From Pyxidicoccus caerfyrddinensis (GTDB lineage Bacteria; Myxococcota; Myxococcia; Myxococcales; Myxococcaceae), in contig NZ_JAAIYA010000008.1 in NCBI RefSeq assembly GCF_010894405.1, forward strand, positions 248,001-312,000: DNA of 64,000 nt, written 5' to 3'. Both the position numbers and the translations under genes were made by a program. The notes beneath the pieces are model-generated. The model made no database searches. It was not told where the DNA came from and worked only from the letters and a program-made list of their open reading frames with translations. The stretch's first letter is position 1. Every line of letters starts with the position of its first letter. Shown in pieces: positions 1 to 10,400 of this stretch.

Positions 1-90
1 GGCAGCCAGCTCCGTCTCGTAGCGGGGCAGCGGCAGCGGGTCCGGGTGGGCGCGCACGCGACGCACCCTCACAATCAGCGGAGAGGCCAT
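1..90 (-). CDS. dut: dUTP diphosphatase (dUTPase), N-terminal 30 residues only
   Basis: Hydrolyses dUTP to dUMP and PPi, keeping uracil out of DNA and feeding dTMP synthesis. Only the first 30 codons are in the window, from an ATG at 90 down to the left edge. The translation reads MASPLIVRVRRV then a stretch ending LPLPRYETELAA, which matches the dUTPase N-terminus (beta strand, then PLP-Y-T, just before the conserved AG-DLRA that would lie off the edge). The M23 peptidase stops 47 bp upstream on the same strand, so the two may be cotranscribed. The call rests on a short stretch and could be wrong. Confidence 0.68.
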   Translation of the reverse strand, partial: MASPLIVRVRRVRAHPDPLPLPRYETELAA

Positions 91-137
91 GTGCAACTTC
101 ATGCCACACCGACTCACCGGCGCCAGTTTCCGGCGGC

Positions 138-1151
138 TCAGGGCGTGAGGCCCTGGGCGGCCGCCGTGCGCAGCGCGGTGCGGAACTTCAGCGGGTCCAT
201 GGGCCGCGAGGCGAGCTCCAGCTGGTAGTGCAGGTGCGGCCCGGTGGAGCGGCCCGTGTTGCCCGAGCGGGCGATTAGCTGCCCGCGCTCCACCCGCTGC
301 CCCACCGTCACCACCAGCTCCGAGTTGTGGCAGTACGCCGTCGTCACCCCGCGCCCGTGGTCCAACACGAGGACGCGGCCATTCACCGCGTCCTCGCTCG
401 CGCGCCGCACCACGCCCGCGGACACCGCCACCACGGACGTCCCGGTGGGCACGCTCAGGTCCACGCCGGTGTGCATCTTCCGGGTGCCCAACACGGGGTG
501 GAGGCGCTCGCCGAAGGGACTCGACACCCGCGCGCCCTCATGGACCGGCCACGCCAGGCCGAACGCGGTGGCCAGGGCCAGGGCCTGCGCCGCGCCCACG
601 GATGCGCCCTCGAAGCCGGGAGGCAGCTGCCCCGCCAGCCGCTCCAGCGTGGGCACCCCACCCTCCGCCGTCACCCGCTCCAGCGCGTAGCGCGCGGGCA
701 CCCGGCCCGCGAACAGCGCCGTCAGCCGCGCCTCGTCCCCGGGGAAGTCCGCCTCCAGCGCCGCATGCAGCTTCTTCGCGGCGTCCGGCCCCTCGCCCGC
801 GTCGAGCAGCGCCGTGGAGGACACGCCCAGCTCCGTGGCCAGCGCCAGCACGGGCTGCCGGGCGCGCACGTCCAGGCCCTTGAGCGCCAGGTGCGTGCCC
901 CAGGCCAGCGCCTCCGCGTCCGTCAGCGGCCTCGCCAGCGGCGCCTCGGGCGCCACCAGGGGCTCGGACAGCGACGTGCCCGTCATGCCGTCGTAGTACG
1001 CGAGCAGCGGGCGCGCGGTGCTGCGCGTCCCGGTGGCCCACGCCGCGCCCCGGCGCACCAGCGCGCCCGCGGGCGTGTGGTGGTACGCCGCCCACAAGCA
1101 CAGCACCGCCATGCAGAAGTCCAGCAAGCCTTTCGCGCGACTCGGGAACAT
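138..1151 (-). CDS. M23 family metallopeptidase (LytM-type peptidoglycan endopeptidase)
   Basis: A 337-residue protein predicted to cut peptidoglycan cross-links or to regulate amidases in the envelope. Residues about 10-22 are a hydrophobic N-terminal segment, probably a membrane anchor or uncleaved signal. A middle region of about 150 residues resembles nothing I recognise. The C-terminal M23 domain (about 200-325) keeps the zinc ligands H227 and D231 (MHTGVD) and the H-x-H at 306-308 (GPHLHY), so it should be active. ATG start at 1151. The gene follows a membrane-protein gene by 9 bp and precedes dut, which suggests one transcript. Confidence 0.9.
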   Translation of the reverse strand: MFPSRAKGLLDFCMAVLCLWAAYHHTPAGALVRRGAAWATGTRSTARPLLAYYDGMTGTSLSEPLVAPEAPLARPLTDAEALAWGTHLALKGLDVRARQPVLALATELGVSSTALLDAGEGPDAAKKLHAALEADFPGDEARLTALFAGRVPARYALERVTAEGGVPTLERLAGQLPPGFEGASVGAAQALALATAFGLAWPVHEGARVSSPFGERLHPVLGTRKMHTGVDLSVPTGTSVVAVSAGVVRRASEDAVNGRVLVLDHGRGVTTAYCHNSELVVTVGQRVERGQLIARSGNTGRSTGPHLHYQLELASRPMDPLKFRTALRTAAAQGLTP

Positions 1152-1160
1152 GGGGCCTCG

Positions 1161-1994
1161 TCAGCGCAGGAAGGACAGCACCGGAGACGCATCCAACACG
1201 GCCGCCACCGCCAGCGGCACCACCACCGCGCACCCCACCAGCCCGCGGCGGAAGGCCCCCTTCCCTCCGTCCTCCTCACAGGCCGCGTCCGCGGCCTGCA
1301 GGTTGCGCAGCACCGCGCGCCACCCCAGCGACACGAGCACGCCCAGCAGTGTGCCCAGGGCCAGCCCCCGTGCCGCCACGTCCGCCGCGCTGTCACCCAT
1401 CAGCTCGCGCCAGGAGAGGTACACGGTGCCCTGGACGAGCCGCGCCACCGCGCACGCCCCCGCCAGCGCTACCGCCGCCGTGGCCAGCGGCCGCAGCCAC
1501 CGCATGGGCGTGGGCCGGCGCAGGCACCGCGTCCACAGCGCGCGCCACGAGGGCCGCGCCTCCTGCTGCCCCATCGCCGCGCGCCAGGCCTCCGCCGGCA
1601 CGGGCGCCCGTACTTCCCGGTAGCCGAGCGCGGGCAGGGCCAGCACGAGGTCCGCGGACAGCTCCCACGCCAGCGCGAGCATGCGGGCCAGCCGGGTGCG
1701 CGACTCCAGCGACAGCCACTCCACCATGGGCGCGGTGACGTCGTAGCGGCCCACCAGCGCGTCGAAGAGTGAGTCCGCCCGGTCCACCACCGCCAGCAGC
1801 CGGTCGTCCAGCGTGTCCGCCGCGGAGTGGACGCCCACGGCCACCAGCGCCAGCAGCCCCAGCGGCATGAAGGCCCACCGGAAGCCACCGAGGAAGCGGG
1901 ACACGTCGGCGATGAAGTTCGAGGACGGCGGCGAGGCGGCGGGCGGTCGGGGCGGCACGAGGCCTCCAGGACGGGGCTCGCACCTCCAACGCAC
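1161..1994 (-). CDS. Hypothetical multi-pass membrane protein
   Basis: A 277-residue protein I do not recognise. It has about four hydrophobic segments: near residues 40-57 ([13 protein letters not shown]), about 165-185, about 205-225, and at the C-terminus ([14 protein letters not shown]). Arg-rich cytoplasmic stretches lie between them. It ends 9 bp before the M23 peptidase, so a shared envelope role is reasonable but is inference only. The longest reading frame begins with GTG at 1994; a later start is possible because the first 25 residues are Pro/Arg-rich and low complexity. A terminator-like hairpin separates it from pnp upstream. Confidence 0.6.
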   Translation of the reverse strand: MRWRCEPRPGGLVPPRPPAASPPSSNFIADVSRFLGGFRWAFMPLGLLALVAVGVHSAADTLDDRLLAVVDRADSLFDALVGRYDVTAPMVEWLSLESRTRLARMLALAWELSADLVLALPALGYREVRAPVPAEAWRAAMGQQEARPSWRALWTRCLRRPTPMRWLRPLATAAVALAGACAVARLVQGTVYLSWRELMGDSAADVAARGLALGTLLGVLVSLGWRAVLRNLQAADAACEEDGGKGAFRRGLVGCAVVVPLAVAAVLDASPVLSFLR

Positions 1995-2027
1995 GGCCCC
2001 CTGCCCCCGGTCTAAGCCATCCGCGCC

Positions 2028-2072
2028 AGAAACGAAAACGCCCCCTCCCGCGCGGTGGCGGAAGGAGGCGTC
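2028..2072 (-). terminator. Intrinsic terminator of pnp
   Basis: Read on the minus strand, ACGCCTCC pairs with GGGGGCGT across a GC-rich loop, and TTTTCGTTT follows directly. It lies about 50 bp after the pnp stop codon and before the next gene, as expected for a Rho-independent terminator. Confidence 0.6.
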
Positions 2073-2120
2073 ATCCGCTCAGGCCCTCACGGGCCCGAGC
2101 CGTCCGGCGTCAGGCCCTGT

Positions 2121-4289
2121 TCAGGCCTTGGCGTCCGGCTGGGTGGCCTCGGGGGCCTGCTGCGCGGGAAGGCCGTCACCGGCCGGCTGCTGCGCCGCCG
2201 CGCGCTCCGCCATCGCCTCCTTGCGGGACAGGCGGATCTTGCCCGTCTTGTCGATGCTGACCACCTTCACCAGCACCTCGTCGCCCTCCTTCAGCACGTC
2301 GGACACGCTCTTGACGCGCTTGTCGGACAGCTCGGAGATGTGGATGAGGCCGTCGGTGCCGGGGAACAGCTCCACGAAGGCGCCGAACTCGGCAATCTTG
2401 CGCACCGTGCCCGTGTAGACCTTGCCGATCTCCGCCTCGCGCGTGAGCGCCTGAATCATGGCGATGGCGGCCTTCACCGCGTCGCCGTTGGCGCTGGCGA
2501 TGTCCACGCGGCCGGAGTCCTCGATGTTAATCGCGGCGCCGGTGCGGGCGATGATGTCCTTGATGACCTTGCCGCCCGGCCCGATGACGTTCTTGATGAA
2601 CTCGGGACGAATCTGGATGGTGGTGATGCGCGGCGCGTACTGGCTGATCTCCTTGCGGGGAGTGGCCAGCGACTTGAGCATCTCACCCAGGATGTGGATG
2701 CGGCCCTGACGCGCCTGCTCCAGCGCGCGGCTCATGATCTCCGTGGTGAGGCCGGTGATCTTGATGTCCATCTGGATGGAGGTGATGCCCTTCGTGGTGC
2801 CGCACACCTTGAAGTCCATGTCGCCCAGGTGGTCCTCGTCACCGAGGATGTCCGAGAGGATGGCGACCTTGTCGCCCTCCTTCACCAGGCCCATGGCGAT
2901 GCCCGCCACCGGGGACTTGATGGGGACGCCCGCGTCCATCAGCGCCAGCGTGCCGCCGCAGACGGAGGCCATGGACGAGGAGCCGTTGGACTCCAGGATG
3001 TCCGACACCAGGCGCACCGTGTACGGGAACGACTCGCTCTTGGGCACCATGTTGCGCAGCGCGCGCTCCGCCAGCGCACCGTGGCCGACTTCACGGCGGC
3101 CCGGGCCGCGCAGCGGCTTCGTCTCGTTCACGCTGAACGGGGGGAAGTTGTAGTGCAGCATGAAGCGCTTGAAGGCCATGCCGCCCAGCATCTCCAGGCG
3201 CTGCTCGTCGTCGCTGGTGCCCAGCGTGGCCACCACGAGCGCCTGCGTCTCGCCGCGGGTGAAGAGCGCGCTGCCGTGCGTGCGGGGCAGCACGCCGACC
3301 TCACACGTAATCGCGCGCACCACGTCGTGCCCGCGCGCACCGATGCGGCCACCGTTGACCGTCATCTCGCGCATGTGCTCGTACTTCAGGTCCTCCACCA
3401 CCGCCTTGGCGTGCTTCTCCACCAGCGGGGTGTAGCCGTCGCCCAGCTGCTCCTTGAGCTTCGCGAGCGCCTCCTTCTTCGCCTTGGAGAGCGCGTCGTA
3501 GCGGGCACCCTTCTCCTTGATGCCATAGCCGGCCTTGATGGCGTCCATCGCCAGCTCGCGCACCTTGGCGCGCAGGCCCTCGTCCACCGCGGCGGGCTTG
3601 TCGAAGGAGCGCACCTGCTTCTTCAGCTCGCGGCGCAGCTCGTCCTGCATGTCCAGCGCGGGCTGCGCCGTCTTGAAGCCGAACTCGAGCGCGGCCACCA
3701 TGTCCGCCTCGGACACCTCTTCCGCGCCGCCCTCGACCATGACGATGGCCTCGCGGCTGACGGCCATGACCAGGTCCAGGTCGCTCTGCTCACGCTGCTT
3801 CGAGGTGGGGTTGGCGACGAACTGACCGCCGACGCGGCCCACGCGGATGCCGGCGAGGGGACCGTTGAACGGGATGTCCGACACCCAGAGCGCCGCGGAG
3901 GCGCCGGTGATGCCGTGGATGTCACCCTCGTTGTCCGGGTCCGAGGAGATGACGCTGGCGATGACCTGCGTCTCGTACGCGTAGCCTTCCGGGAACAGCG
4001 GGCGCAGGGAGCGGTCGACGAGGCGGCTGGCCAGCGTCTCCTTCTCCGTCAGGCGGCCCTCGCGCTTGAAGTAGCTGCCGGGGATGCGGCCCGCCGAGTA
4101 CAGCTTCTCCTGGTACTCCACCGTGAGGGGGAGGAAGTCGATGTCCTTCTTCTCCCGCGCGCTCACCGCCGTCACGAGCAGCATGGTGTCGCCGTAGCGC
4201 ACCACCACGGAGCCGTCGGCCTGCTTCGCCATGCGGCCCACTTCAATGCTCAGCTCGCTCTCACCAATCTTGACGCTCTTCTTCAGCAT
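2121..4289 (-). CDS. pnp: Polyribonucleotide nucleotidyltransferase (PNPase)
   Basis: Phosphorolytic 3'-5' exoribonuclease, core of the RNA degradosome. The start [13 protein letters not shown] at 4289 gives 722 residues, close to the usual 710; an upstream in-frame extension is Pro/Gly-rich and not conserved. Two RNase PH domains (about 1-540) flank the alpha-helical linker. A KH domain follows at about 560-620 ([10 protein letters not shown]), then an S1 domain at about 630-700 ([19 protein letters not shown]). The last 25 residues are a Gln/Ala/Pro-rich tail. It lies downstream of rpsO, the same order as in E. coli, but with a 390-bp gap holding hairpins. Confidence 0.97.
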   Translation of the reverse strand: MLKKSVKIGESELSIEVGRMAKQADGSVVVRYGDTMLLVTAVSAREKKDIDFLPLTVEYQEKLYSAGRIPGSYFKREGRLTEKETLASRLVDRSLRPLFPEGYAYETQVIASVISSDPDNEGDIHGITGASAALWVSDIPFNGPLAGIRVGRVGGQFVANPTSKQREQSDLDLVMAVSREAIVMVEGGAEEVSEADMVAALEFGFKTAQPALDMQDELRRELKKQVRSFDKPAAVDEGLRAKVRELAMDAIKAGYGIKEKGARYDALSKAKKEALAKLKEQLGDGYTPLVEKHAKAVVEDLKYEHMREMTVNGGRIGARGHDVVRAITCEVGVLPRTHGSALFTRGETQALVVATLGTSDDEQRLEMLGGMAFKRFMLHYNFPPFSVNETKPLRGPGRREVGHGALAERALRNMVPKSESFPYTVRLVSDILESNGSSSMASVCGGTLALMDAGVPIKSPVAGIAMGLVKEGDKVAILSDILGDEDHLGDMDFKVCGTTKGITSIQMDIKITGLTTEIMSRALEQARQGRIHILGEMLKSLATPRKEISQYAPRITTIQIRPEFIKNVIGPGGKVIKDIIARTGAAINIEDSGRVDIASANGDAVKAAIAMIQALTREAEIGKVYTGTVRKIAEFGAFVELFPGTDGLIHISELSDKRVKSVSDVLKEGDEVLVKVVSIDKTGKIRLSRKEAMAERAAAQQPAGDGLPAQQAPEATQPDAKA

Positions 4290-4498
4290 GTCCGTGCCTC
4301 TGGGTACTTCAGGGGCGAGGACCCCACCGCACGCACCCGGCCCGCAAATGGGGCCAGGCACCCCGGGAGGGCCCTCGGGGTGTATGAGCGGTCGCCAGGG
4401 CCTGGGACAGGCGCACGACAGGCAACCGCCAGCCTGTACTGCGGAGGGCGCTTGCGGAGCGCCGGAGGGATGTCTCGGAACTTTTGATCCCTGATCGC

Positions 4499-4524
4499 AC
4501 CGGCTGACCCCTGGGTCAGCCGGT
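4499..4524 (-). promoter_or_regulatory. Perfect 12-bp hairpin in the pnp leader
   Basis: ACCGGCTGACCC and GGGTCAGCCGGT are exact inverted repeats with only 2 bp between them. No T-run follows on either strand, so an intrinsic terminator is unlikely. It sits about 210 bp upstream of the pnp start and is a candidate RNase III or PNPase autoregulation site. Confidence 0.45.
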
Positions 4525-4636
4525 CCGAACGGAAACCAAAACCTCCGACGGCACCACTCCCTTGCCCGCCACCACCCACCGCGCTTCTACAACGTCACTT
4601 CCAAACCACTTCCTACCGCCTACGTCTTAAACACGC

Positions 4637-4662
4637 GGGGCGCTGGTTGCTGCCAGCGCCCC
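4637..4662 (-). terminator. Hairpin terminator after rpsO
   Basis: GGGGCGCTGG and CCAGCGCCCC form a perfect 10-bp stem with a 6-nt loop, 18 bp beyond the rpsO stop. The minus-strand sequence continues GCGTGTTTAAG, so the U-tract is short. It may be a partial terminator allowing read-through into pnp. Confidence 0.55.
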
Positions 4663-4679
4663 GTGTGCTGCTCCGCTGA

Positions 4680-4952
4680 CTACTTGCGGATGCCGAGCCC
4701 CTCGATGAGCTTCTTGTACCGGGTGACATCCTTGGACTTGAGGTAGTCCAGCAGCCGGCGACGCTGACCGACCAGCTTCAGCAGACCGCGCCGGGAGTGG
4801 TGGTCCTTCTTGTGCGTCTTGAAGTGCTCGGTGAGCATGTTGATGCGCTCGGACAGCAGCGCCACCTGCACCTCGGGAGAGCCGGTGTCCGTCTCATGCG
4901 TCCGGAACTTCGCCACCAGCTCCGTCTTGCGCTCGGTATGCAATGCCGACAT
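4680..4952 (-). CDS. rpsO: 30S ribosomal protein S15
   Basis: Primary 16S rRNA-binding protein of the 30S platform. The start MSALHTERK at 4952 gives 90 residues, matching the family (89). The conserved core is present: [15 protein letters not shown], then [19 protein letters not shown], then LLDYLKSKD. The RBS GAAGGAAG lies 6-13 bp upstream. The leader from the promoter at 5051-5079 is about 90 nt, long enough for the S15 autoregulatory structures known in other bacteria, though I could not identify one by eye. Confidence 0.98.
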   Translation of the reverse strand: MSALHTERKTELVAKFRTHETDTGSPEVQVALLSERINMLTEHFKTHKKDHHSRRGLLKLVGQRRRLLDYLKSKDVTRYKKLIEGLGIRK

Positions 4953-5050
4953 GTGTTGCTTCCTTCGCCCACTCCGGTGGAAGACTGCTCGAGTCACCAC
5001 GGTCCGCGGAGGGGTACAGACCGGGTCTCGTCCTTCTAACGGCGGGGGGG

Positions 5051-5079
5051 CTTATAAGCTCCGCCCCCCACAGGGTCAA
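5051..5079 (-). promoter_or_regulatory. Sigma-70-type promoter of rpsO
   Basis: On the minus strand TTGACC (5079-5074) and TATAAG (5056-5051) are separated by exactly 17 bp, a near-consensus housekeeping promoter. Transcription would start near 5044, about 92 nt before the rpsO ATG. The -35 overlaps the stop codon of the upstream MoaD-like gene, so rpsO has its own promoter apart from the nusA-infB operon. Confidence 0.75.
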
Positions 5080-5399
5080 CCTTCGACGCCTGCCTGCCGA
5101 GCGCCTGGCGTCCTCGACAGTGCGAAGAAATACAGCTTCAGGCCGGCGGATAGTCCCCCGCCCCCGTGGGCCAGCTCCTCGCTCGCCCGCTCGTCCAGGG
5201 CGATGTGGAGGTACAGGCCCTGCCCGCCCCGCTCCCCCGCCAGGTACTGCCGGACGCGGGGGTAGAGCTGGAAGAGGGACTCCAGCACGTCGCCCACGCT
5301 GCCGCTGGCGGGCAGGCCCAGGCTCAGCTCGCGGCGGCCCTCGAAGGCGCCTCGCAGCGCGGGAGCCACCACCACCGTGACTTCGCCGGCACGCGCCAC
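5076..5399 (-). CDS. MoaD/ThiS-like beta-grasp protein
   Basis: A 107-residue protein starting with GTG at 5399, one base after the truB stop, so translationally coupled. The pattern of VTVVVAPALRGAFEGR, then VGDVLESLFQLYP, then LYLHIALDE resembles the beta-grasp fold of MoaD/ThiS sulfur carriers. The C-terminal Gly-Gly needed for sulfur transfer is absent: the protein ends in GARQAGVEG. It is therefore probably not a classical sulfur carrier, and its role is unknown. The fold assignment is by pattern only. Confidence 0.6.
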   Translation of the reverse strand: MARAGEVTVVVAPALRGAFEGRRELSLGLPASGSVGDVLESLFQLYPRVRQYLAGERGGQGLYLHIALDERASEELAHGGGGLSAGLKLYFFALSRTPGARQAGVEG

Positions 5400-5400
5400 G

Positions 5401-6270
5401 CTAGACGAGCACTCGAAGGTAGCGCAGCCGTCCGGCCACCACTTCGGCCACCGCCAGCAGCGCGCCGTCCGGGCCCATGACGCGCACCCGGCCGGGCCGC
5501 CCCGCGGGCACCTCCACCGGCACGCCGTGCGACACCCGCTGGGCCTCCGCCGCGCTCACACGCACCTCGGGCAACTCCACCAGCGCGTCCGCCATGGACA
5601 CCAGCCGCGGCGCCAGCGCGCCCTCCTTCGCCAGGGCCGGCAGGTCCGCCAGTGGCAGCGCCTGGGCCAGGGTGAAGGGGCCGCTGTGCGTGCGCCGCAG
5701 GGCCTCCAGGTGGGCACCGCAGCCCAGCGCGCGGCCCAGGTCGAAGGCCAGCGTGCGCACGAAGAAGCCCTTGGAGCAGCGCACCGACAGCTGCAGCCGG
5801 TCCGCGGAGTAGTCGCGCAGCACCAGCTCGTAGACGGTGACGTGGCGGGCGGCCCGCTCCACCTCCTCGCCGGCGCGCGCCAGCTCGTACAGCCGCTTCC
5901 CGGCCACCTTCACCGCCGAGTACATGGGCGGCACCTGGTCGAAGGAGCCCCGGAAGCGCGCCAGCGCGGACTCCAGCAGGGCGGGCGTCAGCGGCGGCAC
6001 GGGCGCCCGGGCCGTCACCTGGCCCTGCGCGTCCTGCGTGTCCGTCTCCGCGCCCAGGCGCACCGTGGCGTCGTAGGCCTTGTCGCCCTCGGTGATGAAG
6101 CCCGCCACCTTGGTGGCCTCACCCAGGCATAGCGGCAGCACGCCGGTGGCCATCGGGTCCAACGTCCCCGTGTGGCCCACCTTCTTCAGCTTGAGCAGCG
6201 AACGCACCTGTCGCACCACGTCAAAAGACGTGGGGCCCGAGGGCTTGTCGATGACCAGGACGCCGTCCAT
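5401..6270 (-). CDS. truB: tRNA pseudouridine(55) synthase TruB
   Basis: Makes pseudouridine 55 in the T-loop of tRNAs. It has 289 residues, within the family range. The N-terminus [15 protein letters not shown] and the catalytic block [16 protein letters not shown], with its nucleophilic Asp, are intact. The PUA-like C-terminal part is short. It is the seventh gene of the rimP-nusA-infB operon, 32 bp after rbfA, the usual place for truB. Confidence 0.97.
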   Translation of the reverse strand: MDGVLVIDKPSGPTSFDVVRQVRSLLKLKKVGHTGTLDPMATGVLPLCLGEATKVAGFITEGDKAYDATVRLGAETDTQDAQGQVTARAPVPPLTPALLESALARFRGSFDQVPPMYSAVKVAGKRLYELARAGEEVERAARHVTVYELVLRDYSADRLQLSVRCSKGFFVRTLAFDLGRALGCGAHLEALRRTHSGPFTLAQALPLADLPALAKEGALAPRLVSMADALVELPEVRVSAAEAQRVSHGVPVEVPAGRPGRVRVMGPDGALLAVAEVVAGRLRYLRVLV

Positions 6271-6302
6271 GTCACGCCAATATTGTGGGCCCGGGGCTGG
6301 AA

Positions 6303-6662
6303 CTACCAGCCTTCCTTGCTCCGGACCTCGCGAAGGAGACGGTCAATCTTGTCACCCTCTCCCACGGACTCGTCGAAGGAGAAGAAGATTTCGGGCGACA
6401 CGCGCAGGTTGACGGTGGACGTCACCTCGCGACGCACGAAGCCCTTGGCGGCCTCCAGCCCCTTCTGCGTGTCGGCACGCTCCTGCTCGGTGCCAATCAT
6501 CGAATAGAAGACCTTGGCCACGCGAAGGTCCGGAGAGACCTTCACGCCCGTAATCGTGATGTAGCCGATGCGCGGGTCCCTCAGCATGCCCCGGGCGAGC
6601 AGGTCGCCGATGGCCGCCTGGATTTCCTGTCCCACGCGCTCCGGTCGGGAATGCGTCGTCAT
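6303..6662 (-). CDS. rbfA: 30S ribosome-binding factor RbfA
   Basis: Late 30S assembly factor acting on the 5' end of 16S rRNA; needed for cold adaptation in E. coli. It has 119 residues. The start [14 protein letters not shown] leads into [19 protein letters not shown], the conserved KH-like core. The ATG overlaps the stop of the DUF503 gene (ATGA), with GGGAGAAGAA as RBS, so translation is coupled. Confidence 0.96.
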   Translation of the reverse strand: MTTHSRPERVGQEIQAAIGDLLARGMLRDPRIGYITITGVKVSPDLRVAKVFYSMIGTEQERADTQKGLEAAKGFVRREVTSTVNLRVSPEIFFSFDESVGEGDKIDRLLREVRSKEGW

Positions 6663-7297
6663 TTCTTCTCCCAGTCTCGCGGATTGCGCAGGGTGCGGGC
6701 CCGGGCCCGCGCCTCATCCAAGGTCATCCGTCCACCGCCCGACGGAGACGGGCGGCCCATTGCGGGGCCCCCCTCGTTGTCGCCTTCATGCCGGCGCTCC
6801 CACTCCCCCAGCCCCTCCGCCTCCGCCAGCGACGCCTTGTCACCCCTCAGGAAGCGGGCGATGGCGGCCTCCGACTGCGCCGCCGCATCCTCGGGCGAGG
6901 CCTCCGCGTCAAAGGAGTCCTCGTCACCGTCCTCTTCGTCAGCTGAAGCCATGCGCGGAGACGGACTCCGGCCGGGCGAGCGGGTGGCCCCGCCGGAGAA
7001 CAGCTGGTCCCCGAAGCCGAGGATCTCCGTCTCCCGCGCCATCAGCGGGGCGACGTACATCTCCTCGATGAAGTGGATGACCTTCTCCAATTGCTCGTCC
7101 ACGTGGCGGCGGTCATTCCCCACCACCGCGAGGGCGAGCGCGGCCTTCTGCCAGAGATCCTGATCATCGACCTCGGCCATGGCCACGTTGAAACGGGCCT
7201 TCACCCGGTCCGTCACCCGGCGGAGCACCTGCCGCTTGGACTTGAGCGACCCGCTGTCCGGAATCTGGAGGGTGAGGCGTGCGACACCTACGAACAT
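6659..7297 (-). CDS. DUF503 family protein with long acidic C-terminal extension
   Basis: The N-terminal 90 residues ([19 protein letters not shown], then [19 protein letters not shown]) match DUF503, a small family of unknown function commonly encoded next to rbfA. Typical members have about 95 residues; this one has 212. The extra half is Ser/Glu/Asp-rich (about 115-190) and ends in a basic Arg-rich segment, so it is probably disordered. I chose the start at 7297 because family members begin at this MFVG; the upstream codons are not conserved. Confidence 0.85.
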   Translation of the reverse strand: MFVGVARLTLQIPDSGSLKSKRQVLRRVTDRVKARFNVAMAEVDDQDLWQKAALALAVVGNDRRHVDEQLEKVIHFIEEMYVAPLMARETEILGFGDQLFSGGATRSPGRSPSPRMASADEEDGDEDSFDAEASPEDAAAQSEAAIARFLRGDKASLAEAEGLGEWERRHEGDNEGGPAMGRPSPSGGGRMTLDEARARARTLRNPRDWEKK

Positions 7298-7355
7298 GGA
7301 AGTCCCCCAGCCACCGGCGGACGCGCCACGAAGGGCGGCCACCGGGGCATCAGCG

Positions 7356-7382
7356 CCCTGGGAAGATGGGGTCTTCCCAGGG
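7356..7382 (-). promoter_or_regulatory. Perfect 11-bp hairpin between infB and the DUF503 gene
   Basis: CCCTGGGAAGA and TCTTCCCAGGG are exact inverted repeats around a 5-nt loop, 26 bp after the infB stop. No T-run follows on the minus strand, so an mRNA processing or 3'-stabilising structure inside the operon is more likely than a full terminator. Confidence 0.5.
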
Positions 7383-7408
7383 GTTCAGGGAGGGCACTGG
7401 ACTGTCGA

Positions 7409-10400
7409 CTACGTGAGGCTCTGACGAGTCTCTTCGATCTCGTAGGCCTCGATGATGTCACCGGGCTTGAGGTCGTTGAAGTTCTCGATGCCGATACCGC
7501 ACTCGAAGCCCTGCGCGACCTCCTTGACGTCGTCCTTGAAGCGCCGCAGCGACGCCATCTTCCCGGAGAACAGCTGCTTGTTCTCGCGCATGAGCCGCAC
7601 GAACGAGCCGCGCTTGATGACACCGTCCAGCACCGCCGCGCCGGCGATGGTGCCCAGGCGGGGCACGTTGAAGGTGTTGCGCACCTCCGCGCGACCCAGC
7701 TTGCGCTCGGTGCGGATGGGCTCCAGCAGCCCCTCCATGTCCTCGCGCACACCGTCGATGAGCTCGTAGATGATGGAGTAGCTGCGCAGCGTCACGTCCT
7801 GCGCCTTGGCCGCGGCCTCGGCACCGGACTCGGGGTTGACGTTGAAGCCCAGCACGACGCCCTTGGAGGCCGCCGCCCGCATCACGTCGCCCTCGGTGAT
7901 GGCGCCCACGCCCGAGTGGATGATCTCCACCTTGACCTTGTGCGTGGAGAGCTTCTGCACCGCCTGCTTGACGGCCTCGGCCGAGCCCTGCACGTCCGCC
8001 TTGATGACGACGCGCAGTTCCTTGGGACCGCCGCCCGCCTTCGTCTTGGCGAACAGCTGCTCCAGGGACTCGCGGCTGACCTTGCTGAGCTCGGTCTGCC
8101 GGTCCTTCATGTTGCGGTGCTCGGCGATCTGCTTGGCCGCCTTCTCGTCCGCCACCACGTTGATGGCGTCACCCGCGCTCGGCACGCCGGACAGACCGAC
8201 GACCTCGGCGCAGTAGCCGGGCTTCACTTCCTTGACCTGCTCGCCGCGGCTGTTCGTCATGGCGCGGACACGGCCGTAGTGCGCGCCGGTGACGACGGCG
8301 TCGCCCAGCTTCAGCGTGCCCTCCTGCACCAGAATCGTGGCCACCGGCCCGCGGCCGCGGTCCAGCTTCGCCTCGATGATGGCGCCCACCGACGGACGGC
8401 TCGGGTTGGCCGTCAGCTCGAGCACCTCGGCCTGGAGGGCCAGGTTCTCCAGCAGCAGCTCCAGGTTCTCCTTCGTCTTCGCGGAGACCGGCACCATGAT
8501 GGTGTCGCCGCCCCACTCTTCCGGCACGAGCTCGTGGGTGGCCAGGTCCTTCTTCACGCGGTCCAGGTTGGCGCCCGGCACGTCCATCTTGTTGATGGCG
8601 ACGACGATGGGGACTTCCGCCGCCTTGGCGTGCTTGATGGCCTCCACCGTCTGGGGCATCACGCCGTCGTCCGCGGCGACCACCAACACCACGATGTCCG
8701 TCACGTCGGCGCCACGGGCGCGCATGGACGTGAAGGCCTCGTGGCCCGGCGTGTCGAGGAACGTGACGTCGCCGCGCGCCGTGGAGATGCTGTACGCGCC
8801 GATGTGCTGGGTGATGCCGCCCGCCTCGCCCGCGGCCACGTTGGCCTTGCGGATGGCGTCCAGGAGGCTCGTCTTGCCGTGGTCGACGTGGCCCATGATG
8901 GTGACGACCGGCGGACGGGGACGCTCGTCCTCGGGACGGGCCTCCACCTCGGGCAGGTAGTCCTCCACCTCGAAGCCGACGCGGTCGATCTTCCAGCCGT
9001 AGTCGGTGGCCAGCATCTCCGCGGTGTCCGCGTCCACCATCTGGTTGGCCGTGGCCATCTTCCCCAGGCCCATCAGCTTCTTGATGATGTCCGCGCTGCG
9101 CACACCCATGCGCTGGCCCAGGTCGGACACGCTGATGCCCTCCTGCAGCTTGATGACCTTCTTCTCCTCGGCCATCTGGGTGATTTGAGTCTTGGCGCCC
9201 TTCTTCGTGGGCTTCTTCTTCTTGCCACGGATGGGGATGGTGACGCGGCCCCAGACCATGTCCGTCAGTTCCTGCTTGGACACGCTGGTCGTATCGCCAC
9301 TGGTGCGCTTGCGCTGGCCCCGCTCCTTGTTCTTGGAGACGTCCACCAGCTCGCGGCCCCGGCCCAGGTGGTCCGGAACGACCTTGTACTCACGCCGCTC
9401 GGGGATGCCGTTGCGGCCCGGCGCCATGGGGTACTGCTTGGCCTGGCCGGCCGTGGGCGTCACGCGGCGCACCTGGATGAGCGGGCGCGAGATGACGACG
9501 GCCTGGGTGGCCGTGGGACGGGCAGGGCCGCCCGCAGTGGGCGTCACCTGGGCGTGGGGCACGCCGCCCACCATGATGGTGGGACCCGCGGGAGCCGCCG
9601 TGCCGCCGGCCGAAGCCTGGGCACCGACACCCGGCGCGCCGGTGGGACGCACCGGCGGCTGACCCGGACGCGCGCCCGGACCCTGATACGTCTGCCCCTG
9701 ATAGCTGGGACGACCGCCCGGGCCACCGGGACGGCCACCCGGGCCGCCCGGACCACCGGGACGGCCACCCGGGCCGCCCGGACCCCCGGGACGGCCACCC
9801 GGGCCACCCGGACCCCCGGGACGGCCACCCGGACCGCCCGGGCCTCCGGGACGACCACCGCCTGGACCACCACGCTGGACATAGCCCGGGCCACGGGACA
9901 CGACAGTTGCGGACGTCGAAGGGCTCGAAGGCGTCCGGACAGTCGGCGGGACCGGTGAGCGAGGGGGGGGTTGGGGCAAGGTGGAGCGCTCCTGGGCTGG
10001 GGAAGTGGGCTGCGCGCCGGCAGGAGGCTGCACGGCGGCGCGGGGTGCCTCGACCGGAGCCCTGGGGGCCTCGGCAGCGGGCGTGGACGGAGCCGCGACG
10101 GCGGCGGGGGCCTGAGGGGCCTCCGCGACAGGCGCGGGCTGCTGCGGGGTGGCGGCGACGGCGGGAGCCTCCGGAACCTCCGGGGCGGCCTCCACCGGCT
10201 TCGACTCAACAGCCCTCGGCGCCTCGACAGGGGCCTGGGATGCCTCGACGACGGGAGCCGACGGCGGCTCCTCGGCCCGGTAGGCGGCCGGAGGCGCTTC
10301 GTATGCCGCGGGAGGCGGCTCGTACTGCGAATGGTCGTACTGCTGGCCTTCGCCCGCCTCCGCGGACGCACCACCAGCGGGCGCGCCCACCTTGCGGCGG

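Larger units (their letters stand above)
4290..4679 (-). other. rpsO-pnp intergenic region / pnp leader, 390 bp without a gene
   Basis: No convincing reading frame. It holds the rpsO terminator hairpin (4637-4662), a perfect 12-bp stem (4499-4524) and a 6-bp stem near 4447-4463 (GGCGCT / AGCGCC). In E. coli the pnp leader is folded, cut by RNase III and autoregulated by PNPase. The stems here could serve the same purpose, but that is inference. Confidence 0.5.
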
